Below are positions 23,969 through 36,210 of a stretch of 64,000 nucleotides of DNA, piece by piece. The translations under genes and the position numbers were made by a program. Each line of letters starts with the position of its first letter. Position 1 is the first letter of the stretch. Source of the stretch: Ficedula albicollis (lineage: Eukaryota; Chordata; Aves; Passeriformes; Muscicapidae); contig NC_021673.1 in NCBI RefSeq assembly GCF_000247815.1, positions 105,973,174 through 106,037,173 on the forward strand. Reading direction: 5' to 3'. The notes beneath the pieces are model-generated. The model was not told the DNA's origin, did not search any database, and saw nothing but the letters and a program-made list of their open reading frames with translations.

Positions 23969-26900
23969 GGCTTCTGTTCTACCATCAGGGTCAACTTGTT
24001 GGGATGGTTCTTCCAGAGAAGCAGTTTGCAATTGCAGGAACACCATGTTTCTGGACCTTAGAACTTATTTTGGCATTTGCAAGTGACAGGCCAACATAAG
24101 TCACTACGTGGAACTTTCATTTTTAATAGACTGCTGGCTCTGTGTTTCAAGTATGAATTCAATTTTATGAAAATAGTCACAATAAAGTTAAGATGAACTC
24201 TTGCAGTTACTAACATCACAGGAAAAAGTGTTAGGTCATATCTAAGGCAGAATTAGTCAGTGTATACATAAATTACAATTAATAAGTTAAAATAATAAAA
24301 ATCTGACATTACTATGGGATTGTCTCTATTAAAAGCACTTCATAAATATTCAAGGTTTATTTTACACAATTTCTGTTCTTGCATTCAGCACCATTCTTGT
24401 AGTTCCTAAGTGAAGTCACCTCAGCTGCCTCATCACCTATATTAATGAAACATAATATACCTACATGTTTCAGCATTGCAAGTGAAGGGAATCTAATGAG
24501 CTAGCAGGAATTGAAAGGAGATTAACAGGTCTGTATTATGTTCAGTAGTACTTAGGTAGACTTTTTCTCCCCTTTTATTAATTTATTTCAGACAACCTCT
24601 CTTCCGAGACTGACCTCTGCTGGAAGCTTTATCTTTTTTAACAAACGTGTCATCAGAGATGCTTTGATTGTATAACTCTCTTCCTAGGCAGCAAAATTAG
24701 TTTGAACCTTGACTGTACTTTGACAGTAAAGCTCAAACTCTTGAGAAGCACTGAAGGGAGAAAGGTGTGCCTAACCATACTAAAAACACTGGGGGACAAA
24801 ATACTTGAAGGCTGTAAGGCAAACTGGAATTTGGTCATTTAATTTCCACTAATCATACAGGAACTCTTGTAGATGGGTGGTCTATCTTCTTTGAAATACA
24901 CTTAGATTCACACTTCCATCCAGTATGTGTCTCTCAAAGAATAATGATTTTCAAATTAAATACCTTTTGATTAGAAAAGGCCAAGTCATTGAAACAGTCT
25001 GAGTAGTTCTATTTTTGGTTCAATAAACCCCTAAATTTTGTTGGTAAACATTTGTTTAGACTTTAGGTCTATCTCTAGTATTTACTTAATTAGATGCAGT
25101 ATTTTTATGTGTTTTATGAGACACTACATTTATTTCAGAAAAGATGAAGTTATGAAAAATTTGCAGTCCACTTACAGTTGCAGTGTATTATTAAAAATTC
25201 TGATACCTTAATATAACCTATCAAAATTATTAAAATTTGAAATGAGTTTTAAAAAGTATTTGAACAATTTATAATTCTAAACTAATTTTAAAAACTATAG
25301 TTTTAAAACTAATTCATATTAGAGAATTGACCTGTATATGTAGCAAATAGCTGAAGTCTTGAGTTTAAATGAGCATGTCATTTTAAAAATTTTGTGTCTT
25401 GAATTTTTATGAGCAAGTATGAACAGAGAAACTATGGGGGTAGTATTTGTAATTTGTCCCTACTATTCAAAACATATGCCTTTTATCCATTTCTCTCTTA
25501 ACTTTTTTTCTGAGCAAGCACTTGGTACCAAGCACAGTCATTGACCAATTGATCATTCTTAGGATTCTTTCCTTCTCCTGGTTCACAGCATCTCAGTGTG
25601 GCTTTGCAGCAGTAAGGTGGGAAGGGAGTTTGAGGGAGAAAAGAGAACAGTTACTGAGAATGCAACAGAATTATGAAAATCACATGAAGAAATAAAGGTG
25701 TTCTTCATGCCATATATGGATAAGTATTATAATCTTAATAAATAACTCCATCCTCTCTGTAATGCAAGATAATAGAAAATCATATTTCATTTTTTTCTGG
25801 TGCCTAGATGTTTTACTCTTCAGAAGAAATATGAACAGCAAAAGTGGCTGTCTTTTCACATCAGCAGAGAGTATTTTGGCCATAAACTATTATACTGTGG
25901 ATGCCTTGAACTGTGCAAAGCAGAGTTTGCCTTCTTATTGATAAGATAAATACAAAATGTATAGTGTACAGTGCACATATATAATTATCAATAAATATGT
26001 GATATATATAAAAATCTTATTTTTAATAATTTGAAATAACTTATTTTCTATTCCACTGGATTCTGCAATGGTATTGCTTATGATCTAATTACAGCAAAAG
26101 TGCTTTTACTGACTTACTAGCATGTGTTTAAATAAATTTTAAGTAAAATGTGTTAAATGTGTGCACTGTAAATTACATCAATTAGCTGTGGTTAACCCAT
26201 AAAAATAGTACTTAAGAAATTACTGTGGTTATTTTCATTACTACAGGATGTATTTGGATTTTTTTGTTATATTGACATTTTGGAAAAGGAAAAAAGTCTT
26301 AAATTGACTAAAATAATGGTACATATAATATACTAGTATATACATATAATGCTAGAAAATTTTTATTTATTGATTGATATTTTGTCAGCCACCTTTATGT
26401 TCAAAGAATAAATGTCAGAAACAAGCATTTTCTTTTCTACTGAAGTTTGTATCTTTTCATCCAAAAGTTTATGATGTGGTGATTTGCACAAGAAATTTTT
26501 GTAGTCTTAGCTGTAGCTGTGCAATTCCAGGCATGGGTAGAGGTAATTTCAAAAGAGAGGCAGTATTAATTTAAACAGGTGAGGCTGATGAAACTCTGGA
26601 CTTGTGGATTGAAATGTGGACATGAAATGTGTTTCTTTTAGTCATTATTGGCTGATTAAACTGAGCTTAAATTCTCTCTGATCACTTGTCTACTTGTCCT
26701 CACATTGGCAGCTGCAAGTCCTTTTAAGGATGTGAAATGAAACAAATAAAGAAAAGAAATGTAGTTTTATTAAGTATTAGCAGTAAGATTTTGCTGGTAG
26801 CCACTAAGAAGTTTTTTAATCTGTGAAATTAATTGTATAGTAAACATCTACTCATACCTTTACAATCTTAGATTGTTTTCCATATTCCACTAAAATAAGT

Positions 26901-28161
26901 TGGATTTTTTTTTCTGTCATATTTGTTAGCTTTGTTGTGTATTTCTAACATAACACCACCTGAGGTCTGTTGCATATTCTTTCAGGGCAAAACCTTTTGA
27001 GCTATTTCTGAATTTTTTGCATCTTAGTTCATATCTGGGTTAGCCACAAGTGAGGCCTCTTTATTTTTTGTACCAAAATTTGCAGATTTGACGTTGACTC
27101 CCATTTCAGTGGTCTTACCCAGTCAGTGCTGATCATTCTGGAAGCAACCTGGCATCCACTAGGAAGCAGGGACTGTGTAAAGAATGTTCCCATTGCAGCC
27201 CCCTTCACTACCTGTAGCTTATTTATGAGCAAGTAATGCAGCAGAAAAGCTGTGAGCATAAATAACACGATACAGAGAACATACTTAAAATCAGGATCTA
27301 GGCTGCCTGTACTGCCTCTGTATTTTTGGGAGTCATCTTCAGATTTATTCCTGCATGCCACTAAAATTCCATCTCAAGAGTCTGAAGCTAAATTTTAGAA
27401 TTAATATTGATTTACTGGGGTGCCTCACATCTTTCTTGATAATGTGTGTGCTGGTAGCTCCTCCTCAATACATTGGAGTGCTCAATTGCTGTTCTGTCAA
27501 ACTGTGCAGTTCTAGAAAACTGAATTGTGTTTGAGCATCTGCTGTGGTCAACCTCAGATTATCTCTACACATTTTCTTAGCTTTCAGCATATTTTATTAT
27601 GATATTCACTAGAAATTAGCAATGCTAAACAATTAATCTCACAGAAGAAAAGAGCCCTAAGAAAGTATAAAATGCCCAGATTGATTATGACAGCATAAAT
27701 CGCTCCTGCTGAATTATTATGGGGAGTCCTTGTTTATCATGTTTAAAAAAGATAGAGTCTTTTTCCAAGCTTCTTTACATGCTTATCATACACTCAAACT
27801 GTTATTTTCATTAAAAAGTGATAGGCTTGAGTGACAACTGATTTCCTTTTGTACTTTCAGGAATAGCAGGGTGGAAAATAGCCATATAAATGGGAAATTT
27901 GGGTAATATATGATTAAAGAGAAGACAACTGCTGTGTTGAAGTAATTGTTGGCATTAACCAGGAACAGTTTAATATTTCTAGTATAACTGGGTCTGTCAA
28001 AGAGCAGATTAAAGCCCCAAATCATTTTTTTTTGAGCTACATGGTCCTGCCAAACTTCCTGTGAAGCTGGCAGTTTCTAAAAAAGTTTTGTCTCAATTTA
28101 ATATATTGTAAAATTAGACTATTGGGGAACTTGGACAAATAGGAAGTCTGGAGGACCAAAT
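23969..28161. other. Unique AT-rich non-coding sequence
   Basis: Very AT-rich, especially 25080-26350. At 26321-26348 a 14-bp perfect palindrome, ATATACTAGTATAT, is flanked by direct copies of ACATATA. A 110-codon minus frame at 27029-27361 contains a hydrophobic stretch (YVLCIVLFMLTAFLLHYLL) but no domain I recognise. No gene is supported. Confidence 0.5.
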
Positions 28162-28883
28162 CCTCCCTCCCTCCCTCCCTCCCTCCCTTCCTTCCTTCCT
28201 TCCTTCCTTCCTTCCTTCCTTCCTTCCTTCCTTCCTTCCTTCCTTCCTTCCTTCCTTCCTTCCTTCCTTCCTTCCTTCCTTCCTTCCTTCCTTCCTTCCT
28301 TCCTTCCTTCCTTCCTTCCTTCCTTCCTTCCTTCCTTCCTTCCTTCCTTCCTTCCTTCCTTCCTTCCTTCCTTCCTTCCTTCCTTCCTTCCTTCCTTCCT
28401 TCCTTCCTTCCTTCCTTCCTTCCTTCCTTCCTTCCTTCCTTCCTTCCTTCCTTCCTTCCTTCCTTCCTTCCTTCCTTCCTTCCTTCCTTCCTTCCTTCCT
28501 TCCTTCCTTCCTTCCTTCCTTCCTTCCTTCCTTCCTTCCTTCCTTCCTTCCTTCCTTCCTTCCTTCCTTCCTTCCTTCCTTCCTTCCTTCCTTCCTTCCT
28601 TCCTTCCTTCCTTCCTTCCTTCCTTCCTTCCTTCCTTCCTTCCTTCCTTCCTTCCTTCCTTCCTTCCTTCCTTCCTTCCTTCCTTCCTTCCTTCCTTCCT
28701 TCCTTCCTTCCTTCCTTCCTTCCTTCCTTCCTTCCTTCCTTCCTTCCTTCCTTCCTTCCTTCCTTCCTTCCTTCCTTCCTTCCTTCCTTCCTTCCTTCCT
28801 TCCTTCCTTCCTTCCTTCCTTCCTTCCTTCCTTCCTTCCTTCCTTCCTTCCTTCCTTCCTTCCTTCCTTCCTTCCTTCCTTCC
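28162..28883. repeat. Very long perfect (CCTT)n microsatellite with a (CTCC)n edge
   Basis: The left edge, 28162-28187, is about six to seven copies of CTCC. From about 28186 to 28883 the array is CCTT (AAGG on the minus strand), roughly 174 units, with no interruption that I can see. The two blocks differ by one C-to-T change per unit, suggesting that a mutated unit expanded. The tract is pure pyrimidine on one strand and mirror-symmetric, so it could form triplex (H-DNA). The minus-strand open frames through it (28037-28906 and 28119-28916) encode only repeated K-E-G-R and are not genes. Confidence 0.99.
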
Positions 28884-30193
28884 CAGTAAATATGTATGTT
28901 TATCAAAGGTGCACAACCCTTGCTTTAATGTTTATGCCAATCTGGGTCTTTCTCTGCTGTTGAAACCTTCATGTTGGTCATGGACATCTTTCTGACAGGA
29001 AGGGAATGTGAGGCTCTGTGGAGATTAGAGTCTCCCAGAGCAGCCTTTCTTTAACCATTAAGGACTTGCATGGACAGCATGATGACAAATATGAGCCAGT
29101 TTAGTCATTATGTGACTGGTTTGCCAAAAAGCAGCCAAATCCCATGTGTCACCCTAGAGGAGCATAAGGTCTGCTCTGCACTCTGCTGGTGGGTGCATTA
29201 TCTTTTGGCACACTGTACCAGTACCAAGGAGTGGTTCTGCATGCCCAGGAGCACAGCAGGGAGGAGAACATGGGCTGTTTCATTGCCCCTGCTTCATACT
29301 GATGTTTTTCCCCTGGCCAGAGAAATTCCTAATTATTGGATCATCTAATTCAAAGCAGTTTCACTGCTGGAGCATCACGGAGTGGCCTCAGTAGTACCCA
29401 GGAGACACTGTTGTGTAAGAGAAGGAATTGAACAATGCTTTCCCCATTAATGGACCAGAACAACCTAGTCCACTCAAACTTCCTGAGCAAACATCTCCTG
29501 AGTATTAACAGTTCCTATTTATCTGCTAATGGATAAATTAAGTTATGCAGAAACATGAATATCACAGAATCCCACAGCACACTCTGGTACAGGCATCTTC
29601 TCTTGCAGTGTGTCATTTGCATACTTCATCCCATTGCTTTTAAGCAGGTCTTATGGGAAAAGGAAATAAAAATATAGGATGCCTTTTTTAGCATAATTTA
29701 TATACATAAAAGAATAAAATTTTAGCAGGCCTTCACAAAAGAAAATGAAGTAACTTTGACAGACTTTCCACTTCTGAATTCTCTGACTCTAGTAAAAGAA
29801 AGCTGACTACCTGCTGGATAAGTGCTGAGTGTGATATTCACATGAGCTTCATCAGTAGCTGATGTTCTTGCTGTGTGTCATTCATGCTTGATTACAAGTA
29901 TCACAAAAATCTGATACTTTATCATTCTGAGTCTAGTACACTGGGTTTTTTTTCATTAATAAACATAGTTCTGAAAAAAAATTCTACTATAAAGCTATCA
30001 GCTTTATTAGAGCACATAAGTTTTCATTTAACATGATAATAAAGCTGCACAGCAGCTTTGGAGAATATGTTTGTTTACTTTTTCTACATTTAATACCTTG
30101 GTAAATGATACCAAGCATAGCTGAGAGCTCAAATAAAATAAAAGTTATCTATATTTATTCTTGTGTGCATTTTCTGCCAGTCTGTTACTTAGA
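28884..30193. other. Unique non-coding sequence
   Basis: Ordinary sequence with one 92-codon plus frame (29070-29348) that has no recognisable domain. ATCACAGAATCCCACAGCAC near 29562 faintly resembles the reverse CR1 tip, but nothing following it supports a CR1. Nothing else seen. Confidence 0.5.
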
Positions 30194-30241
30194 TGTCCTG
30201 GTTTTGGTGCAACAGAGTCCATTCTGTTCTTTGTAGCTGGT
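30194..30241 (+). mobile_element. ERVL-type LTR, 5' end, left of a nested insertion
   Basis: First 48 bp of a solo-LTR-like element in sense orientation: it starts TGTCCTGGTTTTGG, as avian ERVL LTRs do, and proceeds to TTTGTAGCTGGT. It is interrupted at 30241 by another LTR and continues at 30655 with ACAGTGCTGTGG. Joined conceptually, the pieces give an LTR of roughly 630 bp. Confidence 0.8.
30237..30241. repeat. 5-bp target-site duplication, left copy (CTGGT)
   Basis: CTGGT directly precedes the inner LTR, and the same five bases directly follow it at 30650-30654. A 5-bp duplication beside TG...CA ends is the signature of integrase-mediated LTR element insertion. Confidence 0.85.
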
Positions 30242-30649
30242 TGTCCTGGTTTGGACAGGTATCTGCCAATAAAGGCAGAAGTCTTCCTTTGAAATGGAGA
30301 CCCCAGTTCCACTCCCCCCCTCCCAAGTATTACAATCGTCCGAATCAAGGATTCTGAGGCAGAGATAAGGGGGTAGGAATAACAGCTCCTTTACTAATAT
30401 ATCTAATCATACAAGCAGAAAGCAACAGCAGTTATTAAAATTGCAAACAAAGAGAACAGATAACTCAGTCCCAGTCCTTTCCTTGCGGCAGGCACACGCT
30501 CTCCCTGCTCTCGGTGCAGCGGGAGCGAAGCCCCGCAGCTGTCCAGAGACATCAGAGGTCCTGGGTGTGACCCGGCCAGCTCCATCGGCATGACAATGGG
30601 GAAAATTCCCCAAATTGACACAGTAACAGAAAACACTCAACCCCCAACA
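30242..30649 (-). mobile_element. Solo LTR (408 bp) nested in an ERVL-type LTR
   Basis: The segment begins TGTCCTGGTTTGGACAGG and ends CAACCCCCAACA, so it has the TG...CA ends of a retroviral LTR, and both sides carry CTGGT. No internal retroviral sequence lies between, so it is a solo LTR left by recombination between two LTRs. Reverse orientation is my preference: read that way it starts TGTTGGGGGTTGAG and has a GTAAAG-containing stretch before a short U5-like end. The orientation is tentative. Minus-strand frames of 67-77 codons inside it are incidental. It inserted after the surrounding LTR. Confidence 0.85.
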
Positions 30650-30654
30650 CTGGT
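30650..30654. repeat. 5-bp target-site duplication, right copy (CTGGT)
   Basis: Right-hand partner of 30237-30241, matching at all five bases. Confidence 0.85.
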
Positions 30655-31233
30655 ACAGTGCTGTGGTTTTTGATTTAGTATGAGAATAATGTTAATAACA
30701 CACTGTTTTTAAGTAGTGCTGACACCTAGTCAAGGGATTTTGTGTATCTCATGCTCTGCTAGTGAGGAGTTGGACAATAACTGGGAGGAAGCACAGCTAT
30801 GACAGCTGACCTGGAAAAGGGGTATTACATGGCACAGAATGCTGTGCCCAGTATACAAACTGGGGAGAGTTGGCCAGAAGCTACTCACTGTGGTTCAGGA
30901 ATGTGACTAACATTAGTCAGTGGATGGTGAGCAATTGTATTGTGCATCACATATTTCCCTTGGGTTCAGTTACTCTCTCTCCCTCTTCTTATCATTACAA
31001 TTCTCATTATTGCTGTTTCTGGTATTAATATAATATTATATTAGTATAATGGTATAATTAGTAAATTATTATTACTGTTATTGTTAACATTATATTTTGT
31101 TTGTTAATTTTTTCCTATCTAACCCCTGGGGTTTAGGTTTTATTTTCTATTCCTCTCCCCACCTGGGGGTGTGATACAGAGGAGTGAGCAAGTGGCTGGG
31201 GGTACAGTGGCCAGCCAGGGTGGGACCACAACA
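30655..31233 (+). mobile_element. ERVL-type LTR, remainder after the nested insertion
   Basis: Continues the element from 30194. Recognisable avian ERVL landmarks, in order: TTAGTATGAGAATAATGTTA, ATAACACACTG, GGAGGAAGCACAGC, GACAGCTGACC, an AT-rich core around 31020-31100, CTATCTAACCCC, then CACCTGGGGGTGTGATACAG, GGAGTGAGCAAGTGGCTGG and the terminus GGGACCACAACA. The 5-bp flanks of the whole element (TTAGA left, CTCAT right) do not match, so the outer target duplication has decayed or the true edges differ slightly. No gag, pol or env sequence follows, so it is a solo LTR. Confidence 0.85.
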
Positions 31234-32648
31234 CTCATCTTCCTTTCAAATCCCACCAGGGGCCAGTAACACTGCAGGTACCACAGAACAAGCAACTCCT
31301 GGGAGCTGGGAGGGCTCACTCTCCTGCCTCAGCTGAGTGTGCCCTGAGCACTAATCCTTCCAACTTTAAGAAAGCTTTCTTTTATGGTTGACTATGCAGC
31401 ATTATATAATCTGCATTAGATAGGTTTTAGTCTTCTCACTGCTGCTGTATTCAGCGTGCATTATTCTCACCCCAGAAGAGCACTCCTGTCTTCATTTTCT
31501 TTTCCAGTCCTTCCAGCTTGATGGCTGCAATTTTGATTACAGTTTATGCCTCGTTTAACCTGACTGTCCTGAATATCACCCAGTAAGCAATAGCTTATAT
31601 TTTAGGATGTTTTCTTCCCTGATGCCTGTGTCACTCTTTGCTAGATAAAATTGTCTCTTACTTTTAGATTCAGTCTTTAACTGACATCTGTAAGATCTGG
31701 AAACCTGTGAGGAGGAAATGTAACTCCTTTCTATGATAAGACTGTGATACTTTATACCACTATAAAGTGGTGGATCTTTCATTTTAAGTATAAAAGTTTA
31801 CTTTGCCTGTTTTTTATCTAAAAGCTTTCAAATAAAGGAGTTAGGAGAAAAGGCGTGACTGTGGGTGTTGGGGGAAGGAAGGAAAAGGATTTGAAGGAAG
31901 TAAGTCATGAATAATGTGCGCTGAGAGTGTTTTAGCAGCATGCAGGTATTTCTAGAAAGACATTATCCCTGCCAGCATTTGTTGGTAATCTGAAGGTAAA
32001 AATAGCTACATGGTGGCCTCAGCTGGGAAGGATCAGTGCATGAACTTTGGTCTTCAGAGCTAGGTGATGTTCTTCAAGCAGCGTCTAGCATCCGAGCCAA
32101 GGAGGGATTTTTGCAGCTCATGTCAAAGGAAATCTGTTTTATGTCTCTGTTTTATGAGAAGCACTAGTTTGTAATAATATTAATCATCATTTTGGCAACG
32201 GCTTGGGGGTAATTCTATCAGCTTGCTTGTTTTGGAAAGACCAGCTCAGCAAAGTAATAAATAAAATGGACAGTGTTGTGGTATAAGGCTAGCAGAATAA
32301 TAGGAAGGTGTCTCTGTGAATTCCTTTCATATTGACAGTGCCTCATTTCCAATCCTGTGCAAATAATGAGAAAAAATTAATAATGGCAGACATTTTTCAT
32401 AATGGAAAGGAGCTTGTAAATGCCTTAGAGAACCACAGGCACTTGTATTCCTGCCATGACACAGCCCCTACTTTGTTTGCCAGTCACACCCTGCTATTAA
32501 TTTCCTTTTTCAATGACACCTTTACTTCTATGGGGTTTTGGAAACATAGAGGGAATTTCTTTGCAATGACAGCTTGATTACAGTGAAGACAGCATAGTGG
32601 CTCTTAACTGCTAAACAAAAAAATTCAATTTGGAGGAAGAGCCTGAAC
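31234..32648. other. Unique non-coding sequence
   Basis: The first 130 bp after the LTR is less AT-rich and could be a repeat I do not recognise. The remainder is ordinary AT-rich DNA with an 81-codon frame at 32332-32577 and no domain. Confidence 0.5.
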
Positions 32649-32993
32649 TTTGAGTAATCTACTTGAATATTCTTTCATTCTCTGAGATAGCAAAATAAGA
32701 AATTTTTAACACTTTCTTAAGGGAAATAATTTACTGTTTAAAAATGTCACAAGCTGTCTTATTTGCAGTAGATTTTAAACTATTCTGCTCTAAAAGTAGT
32801 GCCACTGCTGTAGGTTAGTGATGTTTGAGTAATCTACTTGAATATTCTTTCATTCTCTGAGATAGCAAAATAAGAAATTTTTAACACTTTCTTAAGGGAA
32901 ATAATTTACTGTTTAAAAATGTCACAAGCTGTCTTATTTGCAGTAGACAAATTCTGCTCTAAAAGTAGTGCCACTGCTGTAGGTTAGTGATGT
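32649..32993. repeat. Direct tandem duplication, 175-bp period
   Basis: Copy 1 is 32649-32823 and copy 2 is 32824-32993, joined head to tail without a spacer. Each begins TTTGAGTAATCTACTTGAAT and ends GTAGGTTAGTGATGT. The main difference is a short replacement and loss in copy 2 (GATTTTAAACTATT becomes GACAAATT). Otherwise they look identical, so the event is recent. Confidence 0.96.
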
Positions 32994-35900
32994 GCTACAT
33001 CCCTTTAAACTGCACAAATTTCCTTAAAATTGTCAGAGTCTGTGTATATGTGTTGTACATGCAAGCAGGTATTGTTCTGCCTGATGGGGAGTGCAAGTGA
33101 GTTTCGGTGTTTTTTCTTTGAAGAGTTCCATAAACAACACCAAACCAAAGAAGCTCTGTATTGACTGACACACAGGTTGGTAGCTGGACTGCCCATCAGA
33201 AGAGCTTAACACCATATCCTAAATAGAGAATAATGTGGAGAAACTAATTAAGCAGTAGGCCACCTGATCATTTGTTTGTCTGTAACTAGAATTTGCTCCT
33301 TACACACATATCCTAGCAAGAACTTATGTTTCCAAGTTTTCACAGATAAAAAGGAAGCTACATAAAATACAATGAATACCAACACACCCAAATTCATTGC
33401 TTGATCTATGTTAGTGTTCCACATATGAATAAAATAGGTGACTAGTACTGGGATAAATTTTACCCTGTCTTGTAGTGCAGTGATGTTAACCATATGTAAT
33501 ATTCAGTCTCAAATGAAATATACTCCATAGGGTGTTTGACTGGAATAAGATTTGCTATCCTTACTTTGGCTTCAGAATCCATATTTCTTAAGCGTCTTTG
33601 TAATTTAATACATGTTTTCATTTAAGGAAAGAGAAACCTGCACAATTAATTGAAACAATATGTACAGCAAAGCTAATGAAAGCAAAAACCAAACAAATAG
33701 TGTGGACATCAAAACTCGAATAGCCAGCTGTACACCTCTCTCCTCACTATCCAGACATGAAGTCCCTGTATGCAAGCGTTCATCCACAGCAGGGAGGTGA
33801 TCTGGAAGAGATGTGCATGGCCTCACGCTTGCCTGTGTGCTCACCAGTGCAGCAGAGCTAGCGAGGCCGGAGACTGTTCTGCTGCAGCTGTCAACAGCTG
33901 ATTCCAGTGCACAAAGGAGCTGTGGCTTGTTTTCTGAGAGGTGAAGCAATGCTGTTGCCCCTTGGTAATACAGGCTGTGTCCCTGGAATACAGCCTGGTG
34001 TGGAGCAGTCAGCAGGGGAGTGTGAGGAATAAAAGTTGGCCGTATGTACATCAGAACTGACAAGAACAGTTCTAGTGGGACCAGAATGATGGACACTTGA
34101 GAAAGTGTGAGTTGTATTGATAACGTGACTTACCCATGCTTCATCCATTAACACAAACTTAGTTAGATGACCTATTTTTAAATCAGGAGTCTCACATGTT
34201 GCATAAATGTGCTATTAGATTTCAAGAACCTGTTGGAAAGGTTCCCAGTTCTGCCTTTCACTATCTGGATTGCCAATGCCTTGACAAATCCAAGCAATGT
34301 TGTGTGATTTTAGCATGGCCTGCCAGAGAAGCAAACAAACCCAGGACAGAAGAAAGTTGATTTCATTCTACTTATAGGATAAGACAGCACACTGAGGCAC
34401 GGACTTAACATTCACTTGAAACAGAGGATGGGCTTTCTCATGGCTCTCCTTTTGTTAGCAGGCTTTCTTAGGGTGAGAGATTGGACTGGGTAGTTAGTAT
34501 GATTGCCTGTCTCTGTTGTTAAATTCCATATAGATACCCTTCTCTTCAATTAAAGAACTTTATTCAATAATTTCTTTCCCTTGGAGACTATACTTGAAGT
34601 TCAGAGAAGAGGAAAGATCAAAGGATCTTCAGTGAGCAAAGTCACTGCAATGGAAGGGAAATAACTAGATAAGACAAGCCTAGATGATCCTAGCAGACAA
34701 TTGAGGTGCTGTGCTACAGAACATGACTGCAGAAGTACTTATAAAAACAGGAAAATAGGAATAAATTTTGACTGATTTATACAAACTGAGGCACTGACTA
34801 GAGATTAAAAGATGGGATAAAACCTTAAAGGTTTGCATGATGGAATTGCACAAATGTGAGCTGAGACTGGGCTGTCAAATTGGCTGGTTCCTAGAGAGAA
34901 TGGTCCTCTCCTTTGGTAACTATTTTCATTTCATGATACCTTGAAGGAAGGGCCTGGATGACTACACCTGTGTGTTTTATGTGCTGAGATATTTATGTGC
35001 TGAGATGTTTTATAACATTCTAAAAGGAATTCAGGCATGAATTGGTTTGGATTTGATTGATTTTAGAGGGTTTTTAAGTCTTAAAAAATCAAGGATTTCA
35101 AAAGATATGTGTAGGTATAAGAAACAAGTGAATGAAGATAATGTAGAGAATAAAAGAGTTCTTATTTTAACCAAAGATGATGTAACAAAAAAAAACATTT
35201 TTTTGTTACAATCTTTGAATATAAAGTGAGCACAGACAAGTACAAATGACTGTACAATGACAAAGACGATATGTTGTGACTTAGAGGAGGGAAACAGCTT
35301 TCTGTTGTACATCTTTTTATTATGTTTATAAATATGTATGCACAAAATTAAAGCCTCAGAACTTTTAAAATTAGTGTTTTAAGGTCTCCTGTTATCAGGC
35401 TGGTTAAAAAGTACAACAACATTTAAAAACAATGGGAAATTGTGAGAAGCTTCTTAAAAATATGGTTATTTAAAGCTATATATAGGCTAAAATTTAAATC
35501 TAAGCAGCATGAAATATGTACAACTTAGCTGAATGTTAGTGTTCAAATGGTCACTTAATTATTGTGTGGCTACAGAGATACCCTGGCTGTAAATATCCAA
35601 TCTATAAATGCAAGCCATATTTAAAAGGGATCATTGGAGGACACTTCTGATTATTAAAAATGTGGTGTGCAAGGGTTAATATTTATCTTACTGATGTTTC
35701 TAATTCATAAATTTCCTTCTAAAGGACAAAGTTTTTATGTACAGATTCAGATTTTTAAGTTAGTGGAAAGTAAATGTTATAGAGTCCCTTTCTTTCTTCC
35801 TTCATCAGGAAACTAAAACAAGTAGCACACCTATTTCCCATCACACTTTTTAATTAGTTTCACCCCAAAAGGAGACTAATGCTCCACAGCATAAGGACTT

Positions 35901-36210
35901 TCTGTAGAAACATTGGGAAAGCCCTTAAGTTTCAGATAGTAGGTAAGTCAGTAACATTTCTGGTGGCCATAAAGATGAAGTCTTTTGAAATGGGTTACAT
36001 AACTTGCTGCAAGTGCAGAGATGGCATGGCATACATGTTTAATGGTTTCACCTGTGGCAATGCTTGAGGGCAGCCTCCAAGCATTAATGCTGAACTCTAA
36101 TTAGTGTAGACAAGATCACAGCACTGGATTTCAAGGGAATGCAAGATAACCTGCAGACATATTACCACTGAAGTAACATGACAGGTCTTGACAGTATGTT
36201 CAAATCATTT
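32994..36210. other. Unique non-coding sequence with two odd minus-strand frames
   Basis: A 163-codon minus frame covers 33605-34096 and ends in a hydrophobic segment (VWFLLSLALLYILFQLIVQ). A minus-strand donor-like GTAAGT lies at 34128-34133 in an overlapping frame. Neither can be assigned to a family. At 34976-35010 TTATGTGCTGAGAT is repeated at a 14-bp step. The rest is AT-rich with nothing recognised. Confidence 0.45.

Noticed and set aside
28037..28916. Two long minus-strand frames of 265 and 289 codons
   Set aside because: They translate the (CCTT)n microsatellite into endless K-E-G-R; the frame stays open only because the repeat lacks stop codons.
29562..29600. ATCACAGAATCCCACAGCAC resembling a reverse CR1 tip
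   Set aside because: The following sequence does not continue as CR1.
30403..30640. Two 77-codon minus-strand frames
   Set aside because: Both lie inside the nested solo LTR and overlap in different frames; no retroviral protein is encoded there.
30189..31238. Target-site duplication of the outer ERVL-type LTR
   Set aside because: TTAGA and CTCAT do not match; either decayed or the edges are off by a few bases.
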